DNA from: HGM04593 sp045589695
GTDB taxonomy: Bacteria; Bacteroidota; Bacteroidia; Bacteroidales; Bacteroidaceae
Length of the DNA: 64,000 nucleotides
Reading direction: 5' to 3'
Assembly (NCBI GenBank): GCA_045589695.1
Contig: JAZNPP010000034.1
Coordinates: forward strand, 62,001-126,000
Positions 26,882 through 34,908 of the stretch are shown here, one piece after another. Positions within the stretch are counted from its first letter, which is position 1; every line of letters begins with the position of its first letter. Both the position numbers and the translations under genes were made by a program. Under the pieces are notes generated by a model that saw only the letters and a list, made by a program, of their open reading frames with translations, was not told the origin of the DNA and made no database searches.

Positions 26882-28369
26882 ATGAGTTATCCAATCTTAA
26901 CGCCGCAAGAGGCTGCTTGTTACATAAACAACGGCGACGGAGTCGGCATCAGCGGTTTTACGCTTTCAGGAACGCCTAAGGCGGTCCTTCCCGAAGTCGC
27001 TAATCGTGCCAGAGAGGCGCACGAGGCCGGCAAGCCTTTCAAAATAAGGCTTTATTCCGGCGCGTCTACAGGCGATACTATCGACGGAATGCTGTCACGT
27101 GCCAACGCTTTGGAGTTCCGTGCCCCGTTCATATCCAATCCTACCGTGCGAACAGCCATAAACAACAAGGAGATGACCTACACCGACCTTCATCTATCAC
27201 TGATGGCTCAGGACCTTCGTTACGGTTATCTCGGAAAGGTGGATATAGCGATCCTCGAAGCTATTGACATTACCCCAGACGGCAAAGTCTATTTGACAAC
27301 AGCCGGAGGTATAGGCCAGACTGTGGCCAACCTTGCAAGCAAAATAATCATCGAGCGTAACACTTACCACCATACAATGGGGCTGCACGACGTGTACGAG
27401 CCGCTTGACCCGCCATGCCGAAAGGAGATACCAATTTATAATGCAGCCGACAGAATCGGAAAACCATACGTGCAGGTCGATCCTAAAAAGGTCATAGGTA
27501 TCGTTGAGGTGCATCAGCCTAACGAACAGGTGGTCTTCAAGGAGCTTGACCCTGTTACCCGTAAAATAGGCGAGAATGTCGTTGATTTCATATTGAGCGA
27601 CATGAGAAGAGGCGCGATTCCGGCGGCAGGCCTTCCTATTCAGAGCGGTATCGGCAATGTTGCAAACGCAGTGCTGAAAGGGCTTGAGAACTGCAATGAA
27701 ATTCCTCCGCTCGACCTCTATTCCGAGGTGCTTCAGGACTCTGTCATAGACCTTATGGAACTCGGCAGGGTAAAGGTCGGCAGTACCTGTTCGCTCTCTT
27801 TGAGCCAGGAGTGCATGAAACATGTGTATGAAAACCTCGACTTCTTCAAGGACAAGCTTATCCTGCGCCCGTCGGAGATTTCCAATCATCCCGAAATAAT
27901 CCGCCGTCTCGGAATTATTGCGATGAATACGGCGATAGAGGTAGACCTCTACGGCTGTGTCAATTCATCGCATATATGCGGCACACGCCTCATGAACGGA
28001 ATTGGCGGCTCCGGCGACTTCGCGCGCAACGCTTATGTCTCAATCTTTACATGTCCTTCAACCCAAAAGGGCGGCATGATAAGTTCTATCGTGCCAATGG
28101 TAACGCATGCCGACCATACGGAACACGACGTACGTGTCGTAGTTACTGAATGGGGTGTCGCCGACCTTCGCGGCAAGGGACCCGACGAGCGTGCAAGGCT
28201 GCTGATCGAGAACTGCGCTCATCCCGACTACAGAAATATGCTTTGGGACTATTTGAAAATAGCGAAGAGCTGTCATGTGTCACACAATGTGGCGGCTGCT
28301 TTAGGAATGCATGCCACTTTTGAAAAAGAGGGTGACATGAGACTGACCGAATGGAATAAATTCGCTTGA
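26882..28369 (+). CDS. Acetyl-CoA hydrolase/transferase family protein (probable succinyl- or propionyl-CoA:acetate CoA-transferase)
   Basis: Class I CoA-transferase of the Ach1/Cat1/ScpC type, 495 aa. Such enzymes move CoA between acetate and succinate or propionate, a step in acetate and propionate formation by anaerobes. The family pattern is visible: GISGFTLSGTPKAVLPE near the N-terminus, GIGNVANAVLKGL in the middle, the probable covalent Glu in LYSEVLQDSVIDLME, NGIGGSGDFARNAYVS, and VVTEWGVADLRGKGPDERA at the C-terminus. Direction and substrate pair cannot be told from sequence. Preceded by a thioesterase and followed by a methyltransferase in one operon. Confidence 0.9.
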   Translation: MSYPILTPQEAACYINNGDGVGISGFTLSGTPKAVLPEVANRAREAHEAGKPFKIRLYSGASTGDTIDGMLSRANALEFRAPFISNPTVRTAINNKEMTYTDLHLSLMAQDLRYGYLGKVDIAILEAIDITPDGKVYLTTAGGIGQTVANLASKIIIERNTYHHTMGLHDVYEPLDPPCRKEIPIYNAADRIGKPYVQVDPKKVIGIVEVHQPNEQVVFKELDPVTRKIGENVVDFILSDMRRGAIPAAGLPIQSGIGNVANAVLKGLENCNEIPPLDLYSEVLQDSVIDLMELGRVKVGSTCSLSLSQECMKHVYENLDFFKDKLILRPSEISNHPEIIRRLGIIAMNTAIEVDLYGCVNSSHICGTRLMNGIGGSGDFARNAYVSIFTCPSTQKGGMISSIVPMVTHADHTEHDVRVVVTEWGVADLRGKGPDERARLLIENCAHPDYRNMLWDYLKIAKSCHVSHNVAAALGMHATFEKEGDMRLTEWNKFA

Positions 28370-28371
28370 AG

Positions 28372-28911
28372 ATGAACAGGAAAAAGCTTGTTACGGAGAT
28401 GGGGCGAATGAACGGAGAAGAGTTCCGTTCGGCCGAAAAGCTGCCTTTAGTGGTTGTCCTTGATAATGTACGCAGCCTTCATAACGTAGGCTCTGTCTTT
28501 CGTACAAGTGACGCTTTCCGTGTCGAGAAGGTTATTCTGTGCGGAATAACCGCCACGCCTCCGCAAGCCGAAATTCATAAGACAGCGCTTGGCGCCGAGG
28601 ATGTTGTCGAATGGCTATATTTTGAGTCTACACAAGACGCTGTTACGCTTTTGCGTGAGCAGGGGTATAAGGTTTACTCGATAGAACAGTGCGAAGGTAG
28701 TATCGCTCTGCAGTCGTTTGCCGTTCACCCCGGCTGCCGCTATGCGGTAATTCTCGGCAATGAGGTAAAAGGTGTGCAGCAGACGGTCGTAGATGCTTCT
28801 GACGGCGCAATAGAGATTCCGCAATTCGGAACAAAGCACTCTCTTAACGTGTCGGTGACGGCGGGAATGATTATCTGGGAGTTCGCAAAGAAAATAGGGT
28901 TTGTAAAGTAG
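28372..28911 (+). CDS. TrmH/SpoU-family RNA 2'-O-methyltransferase
   Basis: SPOUT-class (trefoil-knot) methyltransferase expected to methylate a ribose 2'-OH in tRNA or rRNA. The 179-aa protein has motif 1 (LDNVRSLHNVGSVFRTSDAF, with the catalytic Arg region NVGSVFRT), motif 2 (YAVILGNEVKGV) and motif 3 (SLNVSVTAGMIIWE). It lacks an N-terminal RNA-binding domain, as in the TrmL/TrmH short forms. The ATG at 28372 comes 2 nt after the CoA-transferase stop; an upstream TTG overlapping that stop is less likely. A strong hairpin follows at 28939. Confidence 0.9.
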   Translation: MNRKKLVTEMGRMNGEEFRSAEKLPLVVVLDNVRSLHNVGSVFRTSDAFRVEKVILCGITATPPQAEIHKTALGAEDVVEWLYFESTQDAVTLLREQGYKVYSIEQCEGSIALQSFAVHPGCRYAVILGNEVKGVQQTVVDASDGAIEIPQFGTKHSLNVSVTAGMIIWEFAKKIGFVK

Positions 28912-28938
28912 TTGAAAAACCGTTCATATCCTATGACA

Positions 28939-28964
28939 AGAGGGTGACTGAAAAGTCACCCTCT
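28939..28964. terminator. Bidirectional hairpin terminator
   Basis: A perfect 11-bp stem AGAGGGTGACT / AGTCACCCTCT is closed by a GAAA tetraloop. It lies between the stop codons of two convergent genes (28911 and 28966), so it probably serves both strands, although no long T run follows. Confidence 0.75.
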
Positions 28965-28965
28965 C

Positions 28966-29337
28966 TTATTCAGGGTTGTTCCTGTAATACTCGTTCCACT
29001 CTTCAAGTACTTTTTGCCAATCGACGGCTTCGCCGTTTGCAATAGCCTCTGCCTGGTTGAGCGACTCGTCATGCAGCCTCTTTTCCGCATGACGCAGCTT
29101 CATCGCTTCAATTGTCGCCTCGTCAAGTATATGAATTCTGTTGCGGCGTACGGCCTCGTCAAGGTCGGCAGGGCCAAAGGCTTTTCCCTGTATGTTGAAG
29201 TCCGAGATATTGAACTCGAACACGGTACGCAGGGTGTGTCTTACCATCTTCTGTCCGGCACGGTTTCCAGCCATTTTTCTGCCGAGCAGTTTCCTGATTA
29301 TGTCTATTTCGCGCTGTGAAAATTTGTTCCTTCCCAT
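28966..29337 (-). CDS. Conserved hypothetical protein, helical
   Basis: I cannot assign a function. The protein is 123 aa from the ATG at 29337, with AAAGAGA upstream; a TTG seven codons earlier is also in frame. The sequence is rich in helices and charge: MGRNKFSQREIDIIRKLLGRK, then RAGQKMVRHTLRTVFEFNISDF, then LDEAVRRNRIHILDEATIEAM, and an acidic end. The first segment could be a small helix-turn-helix. No signal peptide or membrane segment. It is a single gene with a -7 box TAATTTTG at 29366-29373. Confidence 0.75.
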   Translation of the reverse strand: MGRNKFSQREIDIIRKLLGRKMAGNRAGQKMVRHTLRTVFEFNISDFNIQGKAFGPADLDEAVRRNRIHILDEATIEAMKLRHAEKRLHDESLNQAEAIANGEAVDWQKVLEEWNEYYRNNPE

Positions 29338-29365
29338 ATTCTCTTTCGCTTTTTTCAATCATCGG

Positions 29366-29373
29366 CAAAATTA
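29366..29373 (-). promoter_or_regulatory. -7 box before the conserved hypothetical gene
   Basis: TAATTTTG on the minus strand lies 29 bp before the ATG at 29337. No clear TTTG is seen at the expected -33 distance. Confidence 0.45.
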
Positions 29374-29478
29374 AGAAGAAAATCGGTACTGCGGGTTATG
29401 TAAGGCTCTCTATTTGGGCTCTTCGGCCTAATCATTCCTAAAAAAATATAATATTCTCTTTTTAATGATAAAAAATAG

Positions 29479-29486
29479 TACCTTTG
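29479..29486 (+). promoter_or_regulatory. -7 box of the ABC transporter promoter
   Basis: TACCTTTG lies 30 bp before the ABC transporter ATG in an A/T-rich stretch. A TTTG at -33 is not obvious. It would drive the run of closely spaced rightward genes that follows. Confidence 0.5.
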
Positions 29487-29515
29487 CACGTAATATATAA
29501 TTACATATATAGCAG

Positions 29516-31357
29516 ATGAAGGATTTTTTTAAAATACTGAAACGTTTTGTCCCTCCCTACAAGAGGTATCTTATACTATCGTTGGTATTCACGTTTCTTT
29601 CGGCCGTCCTTAATGTCTTCTCCTTTATGGTGATTATACCCATTCTGCAGATATTGTTCAAGATAAACGACACTTCCGGCGTGACGTTTGTCGAGTGGAG
29701 CGGCATGAATGGCGGCAACGCTAAGGAGGTATTGGTAAACAATGCTACATATTATCTGAATACATTTACCTTGGAATACGGGGCTTCAGTGGTGCTGTTG
29801 CTATTGGGCATTTTCCTCATTGTCATGACTTTGCTCAAGACGGCATGCTATTTCGGCTCTTCGGCCGCAATAATACCGTTGCGTACGGGCATTGTCCGCG
29901 ACATGCGTACGCAGTTGTACGACAAGGTGGTCAGTCTGCCTATCGGCTTCTTCTCTAAAAAACGTAAAGGCGACGTTATTGCCCGCATGACCGGCGACGT
30001 GGGCGAGGTGGAAAACTCCATTGTCACATCGCTCGATATGCTTATAAAGAATCCTATATTCATTGTCATATATTTTGTAACACTCATATATATCAGCTGG
30101 GAGCTTACGCTTTTTACGATATGCGTAATACCGGGTCTCGGCTGGATAATGGGCGCTATTGGCCGCAAACTCAAAGCAAAGTCGCTTATTGCGCAGCAGA
30201 AACTTGGCGAAACGACGTCGCAAATGGAGGAGACTATCGGCGGTCTTCGCATAATAAAGGCTTTCATTGCCGAAAAGAAGATGTCCAGCCGTTTCCTTAA
30301 ATGCAGTAATGAACTCCGTTCGGCAACAAGAAAGGTTACTACACGTCAGGCTATGGCGCACCCGGTGAGCGAGTTCTTGGGTACTGTGCTTATAGTAATC
30401 GTGCTTTGGTTCGGCGGTACGCTTATTCTCGGAGAGAACTCGCCTATCTCTGCAGCGTCGTTCATATACTATCTGACAATTCTTTATAGTATAATCAACC
30501 CTATAAAGGAACTTTCAAGGGCTTCGTACAATATTCCTCGGGGCTTGGCCTCTATGGAACGTATCGATGCTATACTCAATGCCGAAAACCCTATAACTGA
30601 CGGTGAAAAGGGCATCGAAATTCCTGAAATGCAGGACTGCGTCGAATACAGGAACATTTCGTTCTCTTATGACGGCGAGCGCGATGTGCTTAAGAATATT
30701 AATCTGACAATTCCTAAAGGCAAGAGCGTGGCCCTTGTAGGGCAATCGGGCAGCGGCAAGTCTACTATGGTAGACCTTATCCCTCGCTATTACGATGTGG
30801 AGCAGGGCGAGATAACTATCGACGGTATCAACATCAAGGATATGAAGGTGAAGTCGTTGCGTTCGCTTATAGGCAATGTCAATCAAGAGGCAATCCTTTT
30901 CAACGACACGTTTTTTAACAATATTGCATTCGGCGTAGAGAACGCCACTATGGAACAAGTTGTCGAGGCTGCAAAAATCGCGAATGCCCACGACTTCATT
31001 ATGGCTACCAAAAATGGCTACGAAACGAATGTGGGTGACAGGGGATGCCGCCTGTCCGGCGGGCAGCGTCAGCGTATAAGCATAGCGAGGGCTGTACTTA
31101 AGAATCCTCCGATACTTATTCTCGACGAGGCGACGTCGGCGCTTGATACGGAAAGCGAACGTCTTGTTCAGGAGGCTCTTGAACGTCTTATGAAAAGCCG
31201 TACTACGATAGCGATAGCTCACAGGCTCTCGACTATAAAGAACGCCGACGAGATTTGCGTGCTTCGTGATGGCGAGATTGTGGAACGTGGCTGTCACGAA
31301 GAGTTGCTTAAACTGAACGGCGTGTATAAACGTCTGAACGATATGCAGTCACTATAA
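29516..31357 (+). CDS. ABC exporter, fused permease and ATPase (MsbA-like)
   Basis: Half-size exporter that dimerises in the inner membrane. The 613 residues comprise a six-helix type IV permease domain (residues about 1-340, with the first helix YLILSLVFTFLSAVLNVFSF) and an ATPase domain with Walker A GQSGSGKST, Q-loop NVNQEA, signature LSGGQRQRISIARAV, Walker B ILILDEATSALD and the H-loop AIAHRLST. The MsbA/lipid-exporter type is the closest I recognise; lipid A core is a plausible substrate but not shown. The LOG-family gene starts 7 nt after its stop. Confidence 0.9.
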   Translation: MKDFFKILKRFVPPYKRYLILSLVFTFLSAVLNVFSFMVIIPILQILFKINDTSGVTFVEWSGMNGGNAKEVLVNNATYYLNTFTLEYGASVVLLLLGIFLIVMTLLKTACYFGSSAAIIPLRTGIVRDMRTQLYDKVVSLPIGFFSKKRKGDVIARMTGDVGEVENSIVTSLDMLIKNPIFIVIYFVTLIYISWELTLFTICVIPGLGWIMGAIGRKLKAKSLIAQQKLGETTSQMEETIGGLRIIKAFIAEKKMSSRFLKCSNELRSATRKVTTRQAMAHPVSEFLGTVLIVIVLWFGGTLILGENSPISAASFIYYLTILYSIINPIKELSRASYNIPRGLASMERIDAILNAENPITDGEKGIEIPEMQDCVEYRNISFSYDGERDVLKNINLTIPKGKSVALVGQSGSGKSTMVDLIPRYYDVEQGEITIDGINIKDMKVKSLRSLIGNVNQEAILFNDTFFNNIAFGVENATMEQVVEAAKIANAHDFIMATKNGYETNVGDRGCRLSGGQRQRISIARAVLKNPPILILDEATSALDTESERLVQEALERLMKSRTTIAIAHRLSTIKNADEICVLRDGEIVERGCHEELLKLNGVYKRLNDMQSL

Positions 31358-31364
31358 ACTAAGG

Positions 31365-31913
31365 ATGAGTATGAAACATGTAGCTGTTTTCTGTGCCGCT
31401 TCCGAGTCTATCGACAATGAATATGCCGCTTCGGCATACGAAGTGGGCAATATGCTTGGACGAATAGGCGCCGCTCTTGTCTATGGAGGTGCCCGTTTCG
31501 GCCTTATGGAGGCGACGGCGAAGGGCGTCAAGGATGCGGGAGGCCACGTTATAGGGGTCGTCCCTGAAATTCTTGTGGAACGTAACCGTGTAAGCGCTCT
31601 TCTCGACGAGCATGTTCCTTGCCGTAATTTGAGTGACCGTAAGGATATTATGCTGCAAAGGAGCGATATTCTCGTGGCTTTGCCGGGCGGAATTGGCACG
31701 CTTGATGAGATTTTCCATGTGATGGCCGCATCGACAATCGGCTATCATGCGAAGCGTGTGGTATTTTATAATGTGAACGGCTTTTGGAGCGGACTGCTCT
31801 CGGAACTGCGCCGTATGGAATCGCAAGGCTTTATAAGATGTGACATGAATGGTTGTATGGCTGTGGCAGACACTATTGATGAACTTGAAAAATATATACA
31901 AGAGACGGCATAA
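31365..31913 (+). CDS. LOG-family nucleotide 5'-monophosphate nucleosidase (TIGR00730 type)
   Basis: Rossmann-fold enzyme of the Lonely Guy/YgdH group, which split AMP or cytokinin riboside monophosphates into base plus ribose 5-phosphate. The 182 aa contain the two family motifs: LVYGGARFGLMEATAKG near residue 38 and PGGIGTLDEIFHV near residue 105, with the catalytic Arg/Glu pair expected there. The ATG at 31365 is given; the third codon, an ATG at 31371 with AAGG six bases upstream, is an equally good start. Its stop overlaps the ATG of the PfkB gene (TAATG), so translation is coupled. Confidence 0.88.
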   Translation: MSMKHVAVFCAASESIDNEYAASAYEVGNMLGRIGAALVYGGARFGLMEATAKGVKDAGGHVIGVVPEILVERNRVSALLDEHVPCRNLSDRKDIMLQRSDILVALPGGIGTLDEIFHVMAASTIGYHAKRVVFYNVNGFWSGLLSELRRMESQGFIRCDMNGCMAVADTIDELEKYIQETA

Positions 31914-32839
31914 TGGGAAAGGTTATAGGTATTGGAGAAACGGTGTTCGATATTCTGTTCAAGAACGGACAGCCAATCAAGGCTGTTCCCGGCGGTTCTG
32001 TATATAACAGCATTATATCTCTTGGCAGAGCCGGCGTAAAGGCCGCTTTCATAAGCGAAGTAGGCAATGACAATATCGGCGAGATAATACTGTCGCACTT
32101 GCGTGACAGCGGCGTCGATGCCTCGTCGGTATGCAGTTTCGCTGACGGCAAGTCTCCTTTAGCCCTTGCTTTTCTGAACGAGAGGAACGACGCTGAATAT
32201 CTTTTTTATAAAGACTACCCGAATAATCGTCTTGAAGTCGATTTTCCCGTTGTGGAAAAGGGGGACATTGTGCTTTACGGCTCATATTTTGTGCTTAATC
32301 CCGTGCTGCGTGAAAAGACAAAGGCTTTTTTGGAGTATGCGAAAGAGAGCGGGGCTATATTGTATTACGACGTGAATTTCCGCAAGAATCATGTTGCGGA
32401 GCGAATAAAGCTGGGCGAAGCGTTAATAGAAAATCTTGAGTTCGCCGATATTGTACGTGGCTCTCTCGACGACTTCAACTATCTTTACGGCATGACCGAT
32501 GCCTGCAAAATATACGGCGAGAAGATAAAATTCTATTGTCCGAACTTCATTTTCACAAGCGGTGACGGCGACGTAAGGCTGTTTACCGCTAACTGCAATG
32601 AAACGTATCCTGTCAAGAAAGTCGATGTTGTCAGTACTGTAGGCGCAGGAGATAACTTCAATGCAGGAGTTGTATATGGTCTGTCGGCGATTGACGCTCG
32701 CCGCGACATGCTGCCGGCTCTTGGCAAAGAGGATTGGGACAGGATAATATTATGCGGTCTCGATTTCAGCGCTCATGCATGTACTCTTATCGAGAATTAC
32801 GTAGACAAAGAGTGGGCGGCGAATTACGGAAACAAATAA
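31913..32839 (+). CDS. PfkB-family carbohydrate kinase
   Basis: Ribokinase-fold sugar kinase of 308 aa. The N-terminal pair of glycines (GIGETVFDILF and VPGGSVYNSIISLGRAG) binds the sugar, and the C-terminal GAGDNFNAGVVYG holds the catalytic Asp (a variant of the usual GAGDTF). The fructokinase-like type is likely, but substrate cannot be told; ribose or a nucleoside is also possible given the adjacent, translationally coupled LOG-family gene. No P-loop, as expected for PfkB. The His/Cys-rich protein gene begins 9 nt later. Confidence 0.88.
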   Translation: MGKVIGIGETVFDILFKNGQPIKAVPGGSVYNSIISLGRAGVKAAFISEVGNDNIGEIILSHLRDSGVDASSVCSFADGKSPLALAFLNERNDAEYLFYKDYPNNRLEVDFPVVEKGDIVLYGSYFVLNPVLREKTKAFLEYAKESGAILYYDVNFRKNHVAERIKLGEALIENLEFADIVRGSLDDFNYLYGMTDACKIYGEKIKFYCPNFIFTSGDGDVRLFTANCNETYPVKKVDVVSTVGAGDNFNAGVVYGLSAIDARRDMLPALGKEDWDRIILCGLDFSAHACTLIENYVDKEWAANYGNK

Positions 32840-32848
32840 TTTGGATAT

Positions 32849-33268
32849 ATGAAGGGGCTTTTTAAGAAAATATCATATTCGCTTGTACTCATGGCGGTTG
32901 TGCTGTTCATGGGTGTACGCTCTATGCCCCATCATCATTGCAATATCGGGTCGGGAACTCATTCGCCGCATGCGGTGCATTTCGGCTTCGGCGACTGCGA
33001 GAGCTGTGAACACGAGCATGGTTGTGACGAAGAACGCTCGCATACATGCACGCCCTGTTTCAGCGACTCTCATTTCCTGCGTATAACCGACGATAACTCG
33101 TTCTTTGTGAAAAAAGCGGGCAATATGCAGTCGCTGTTCATTCAACCCGACGAGGAACTCTTGTCCGATAATAATTTCATAGAATATTACGACACTGGCG
33201 GCTTTTTCAGCTGCTTATCCCGGGCAGTAGCCTCAATTTCGCTAAGGGCACCTCCTGCAGTCTGTTGA
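32849..33268 (+). CDS. Small secreted His/Cys-rich protein next to an RND metal pump
   Basis: A 139-residue exported protein with a signal sequence (SLVLMAVVLFMGVRS). The mature part starts with a metal-site-like cluster: MPHHHCN (residues 26-32), then ten His and six Cys within residues 28-75, including CESCEHEHGC and HTCTPC. The C-terminus is RAPPAVC. Small His-rich proteins with similar spacing and a Pro-Pro ending occur beside efflux RND genes in Bacteroidota; I recall families of this sort (HYC_CC_PP, DUF6769) but cannot confirm membership. Periplasmic metal binding or sensing is an inference. The adaptor gene follows after 39 nt. Confidence 0.8.
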   Translation: MKGLFKKISYSLVLMAVVLFMGVRSMPHHHCNIGSGTHSPHAVHFGFGDCESCEHEHGCDEERSHTCTPCFSDSHFLRITDDNSFFVKKAGNMQSLFIQPDEELLSDNNFIEYYDTGGFFSCLSRAVASISLRAPPAVC

Positions 33269-33307
33269 GCGAGACAGACAGATTATTTACAGGATATAAA
33301 TTTTACT

Positions 33308-34897
33308 ATGAAAAAATTTTTCTATTTGGCAATATCTATTGTTATTGCCGGCTGTGGAGGTCATTCTCACAGCCATGTTGCAGAGCAACAAGAACATAAT
33401 CACAATCATGTTCACAGTTTCACGGCATACACCGGCGGCGCTGAATTCTTTCTGCAGCACGAAGGGCTTGCTGTAGGCGAAAAGTCATGCGTCACTCTGT
33501 TTGTGACATCACTGGATAATTTCAAACCGATCGATTGCGAGACGGCTGAGGCGACGCTTGTAGTTGGCGATAAAAGCATGAAAGCTACAGCAAAGGCCGG
33601 CAATAAGGGCGTTTTTCACTTTGACTTTGTGCCGGAGCATGCAGGAGAAGCTGTTCTTCACATGAATGCGGGAGGCGAAAAGGCTCATTTCCCGCTGGAC
33701 GTGCATGGCTCGCATTCGGAAAGTGACGGGCATGACCATACAGAGCATTCTAATGCCGAGGCTCATGCTCATTCACGCTCTCACGACCATTCGCATGCGG
33801 GTGACCATATTCATGGTCATTCTCACGGGGCTCATCCCGGTCACGGAATACCGACCGAAGGCAAGCCCGGGGATGTGGTATTGAGCAAAGAACAGAGCTG
33901 GAAAATTGATTTTGCGACAGCTGTAGCCCATAAAAGTGCTTTCGACGGTGTGGTAAAGATTGTGGCAAAGGTTGAGGCTGCTCCCGATAACTTTACCACT
34001 CTTGTAGCGGCTGCAAGCGGCAAGGTGCAGTTCGCGGGCAATCTTGTCGCAGGAAAGAAAGTTACGGCCGAAGAGCCTCTCTTTTATCTTGAGGGCGGCG
34101 ATGTTACCGACAACGATGCCGCTGTAAAGTATGCCGAGGCTGAAAGCAATTATCAAATGGCAAAGGCCGACTATGAACGAAAAAAGAGCCTTTTCATCGA
34201 CAAAATAGTTTCGGAACGTGAATATCAGGCGGCTGAGGCTGCCTATCGCCAGGCCGAGGCCCGCTATACGAGCATGCAGCGCAGCTTCGGTGACGGCAAG
34301 GTATCTCTGCGTTCTCCTATGGCGGGATATGTCTCTGCGTTGCTTGTCGCTAACGGCGACTATGTACAGCCGGGAACGCCGCTCGCTACTGTGCAGCGCG
34401 AGGGTAACATGAATATTGTTGCCGAGTTGCCAGCCCGTTACGCCTCTCAGCTGAGAAACATTAAAGAGGTGAATGTAGAGTTGCCTTCGGGCGAAGTCTT
34501 TGCCTTGAGCGACTTCGGCGGTCAGCTGCTTGCGGTAGGCAGTTCGGTGAACGGTTGCAACATGGTGCCGGTAACTCTCTCTTCGGGCAATCTGCAGGGT
34601 GTTCTCCCCGGGAGCATCGTCACTCTTTACTTGACGTCGCGCACCGACGGAGTGGAATCGGTCGTAGTGCCGCGCTCGGCAATTGTCGAGGAGATGGGAA
34701 GCCACTTCGTATTTGTGCAGAACAGCCCTGTATCGTTCGAGAAACGCAGCGTTGTTACCGGTCCTACGGACGGTATGTATGTAAAACTGCATAGCGGAGT
34801 GCATGCAGGGGAACGTGTGGTTACGAAAGGTGCGCTTATCCTTAAGCTGTCGCAAGGTGCGGCGGCCCTCGACCCTCACGCAGGTCATGTTCATTAA
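33308..34897 (+). CDS. His-rich lipoprotein RND periplasmic adaptor (CzcB/CusB type)
   Basis: Membrane-fusion protein that couples an RND pump to the outer membrane. The 529-aa protein is a lipoprotein (lipobox IAGC, Cys16). Residues 19-36 hold seven His. A beta-rich domain follows, then a metal-binding stretch at residues 133-179 with 16 His (for example HAHSRSHDHSHAGDHIHGH). The HlyD-type barrel, lipoyl and coiled-coil parts fill residues about 190-420 (FIDKIVSEREYQAAEAAYRQ), and the membrane-proximal domain ends in PHAGHVH. The His clusters point to Zn, Co, Ni or Cu. The RND gene is 11 nt downstream. Confidence 0.92.
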   Translation: MKKFFYLAISIVIAGCGGHSHSHVAEQQEHNHNHVHSFTAYTGGAEFFLQHEGLAVGEKSCVTLFVTSLDNFKPIDCETAEATLVVGDKSMKATAKAGNKGVFHFDFVPEHAGEAVLHMNAGGEKAHFPLDVHGSHSESDGHDHTEHSNAEAHAHSRSHDHSHAGDHIHGHSHGAHPGHGIPTEGKPGDVVLSKEQSWKIDFATAVAHKSAFDGVVKIVAKVEAAPDNFTTLVAAASGKVQFAGNLVAGKKVTAEEPLFYLEGGDVTDNDAAVKYAEAESNYQMAKADYERKKSLFIDKIVSEREYQAAEAAYRQAEARYTSMQRSFGDGKVSLRSPMAGYVSALLVANGDYVQPGTPLATVQREGNMNIVAELPARYASQLRNIKEVNVELPSGEVFALSDFGGQLLAVGSSVNGCNMVPVTLSSGNLQGVLPGSIVTLYLTSRTDGVESVVVPRSAIVEEMGSHFVFVQNSPVSFEKRSVVTGPTDGMYVKLHSGVHAGERVVTKGALILKLSQGAAALDPHAGHVH

Positions 34898-34908
34898 AAT
34901 CTACCGCT

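Noticed and set aside
33773..34894. 373-codon open frame on the minus strand
   Set aside because: Antisense to the RND adaptor gene, whose motifs and lipobox are clear.
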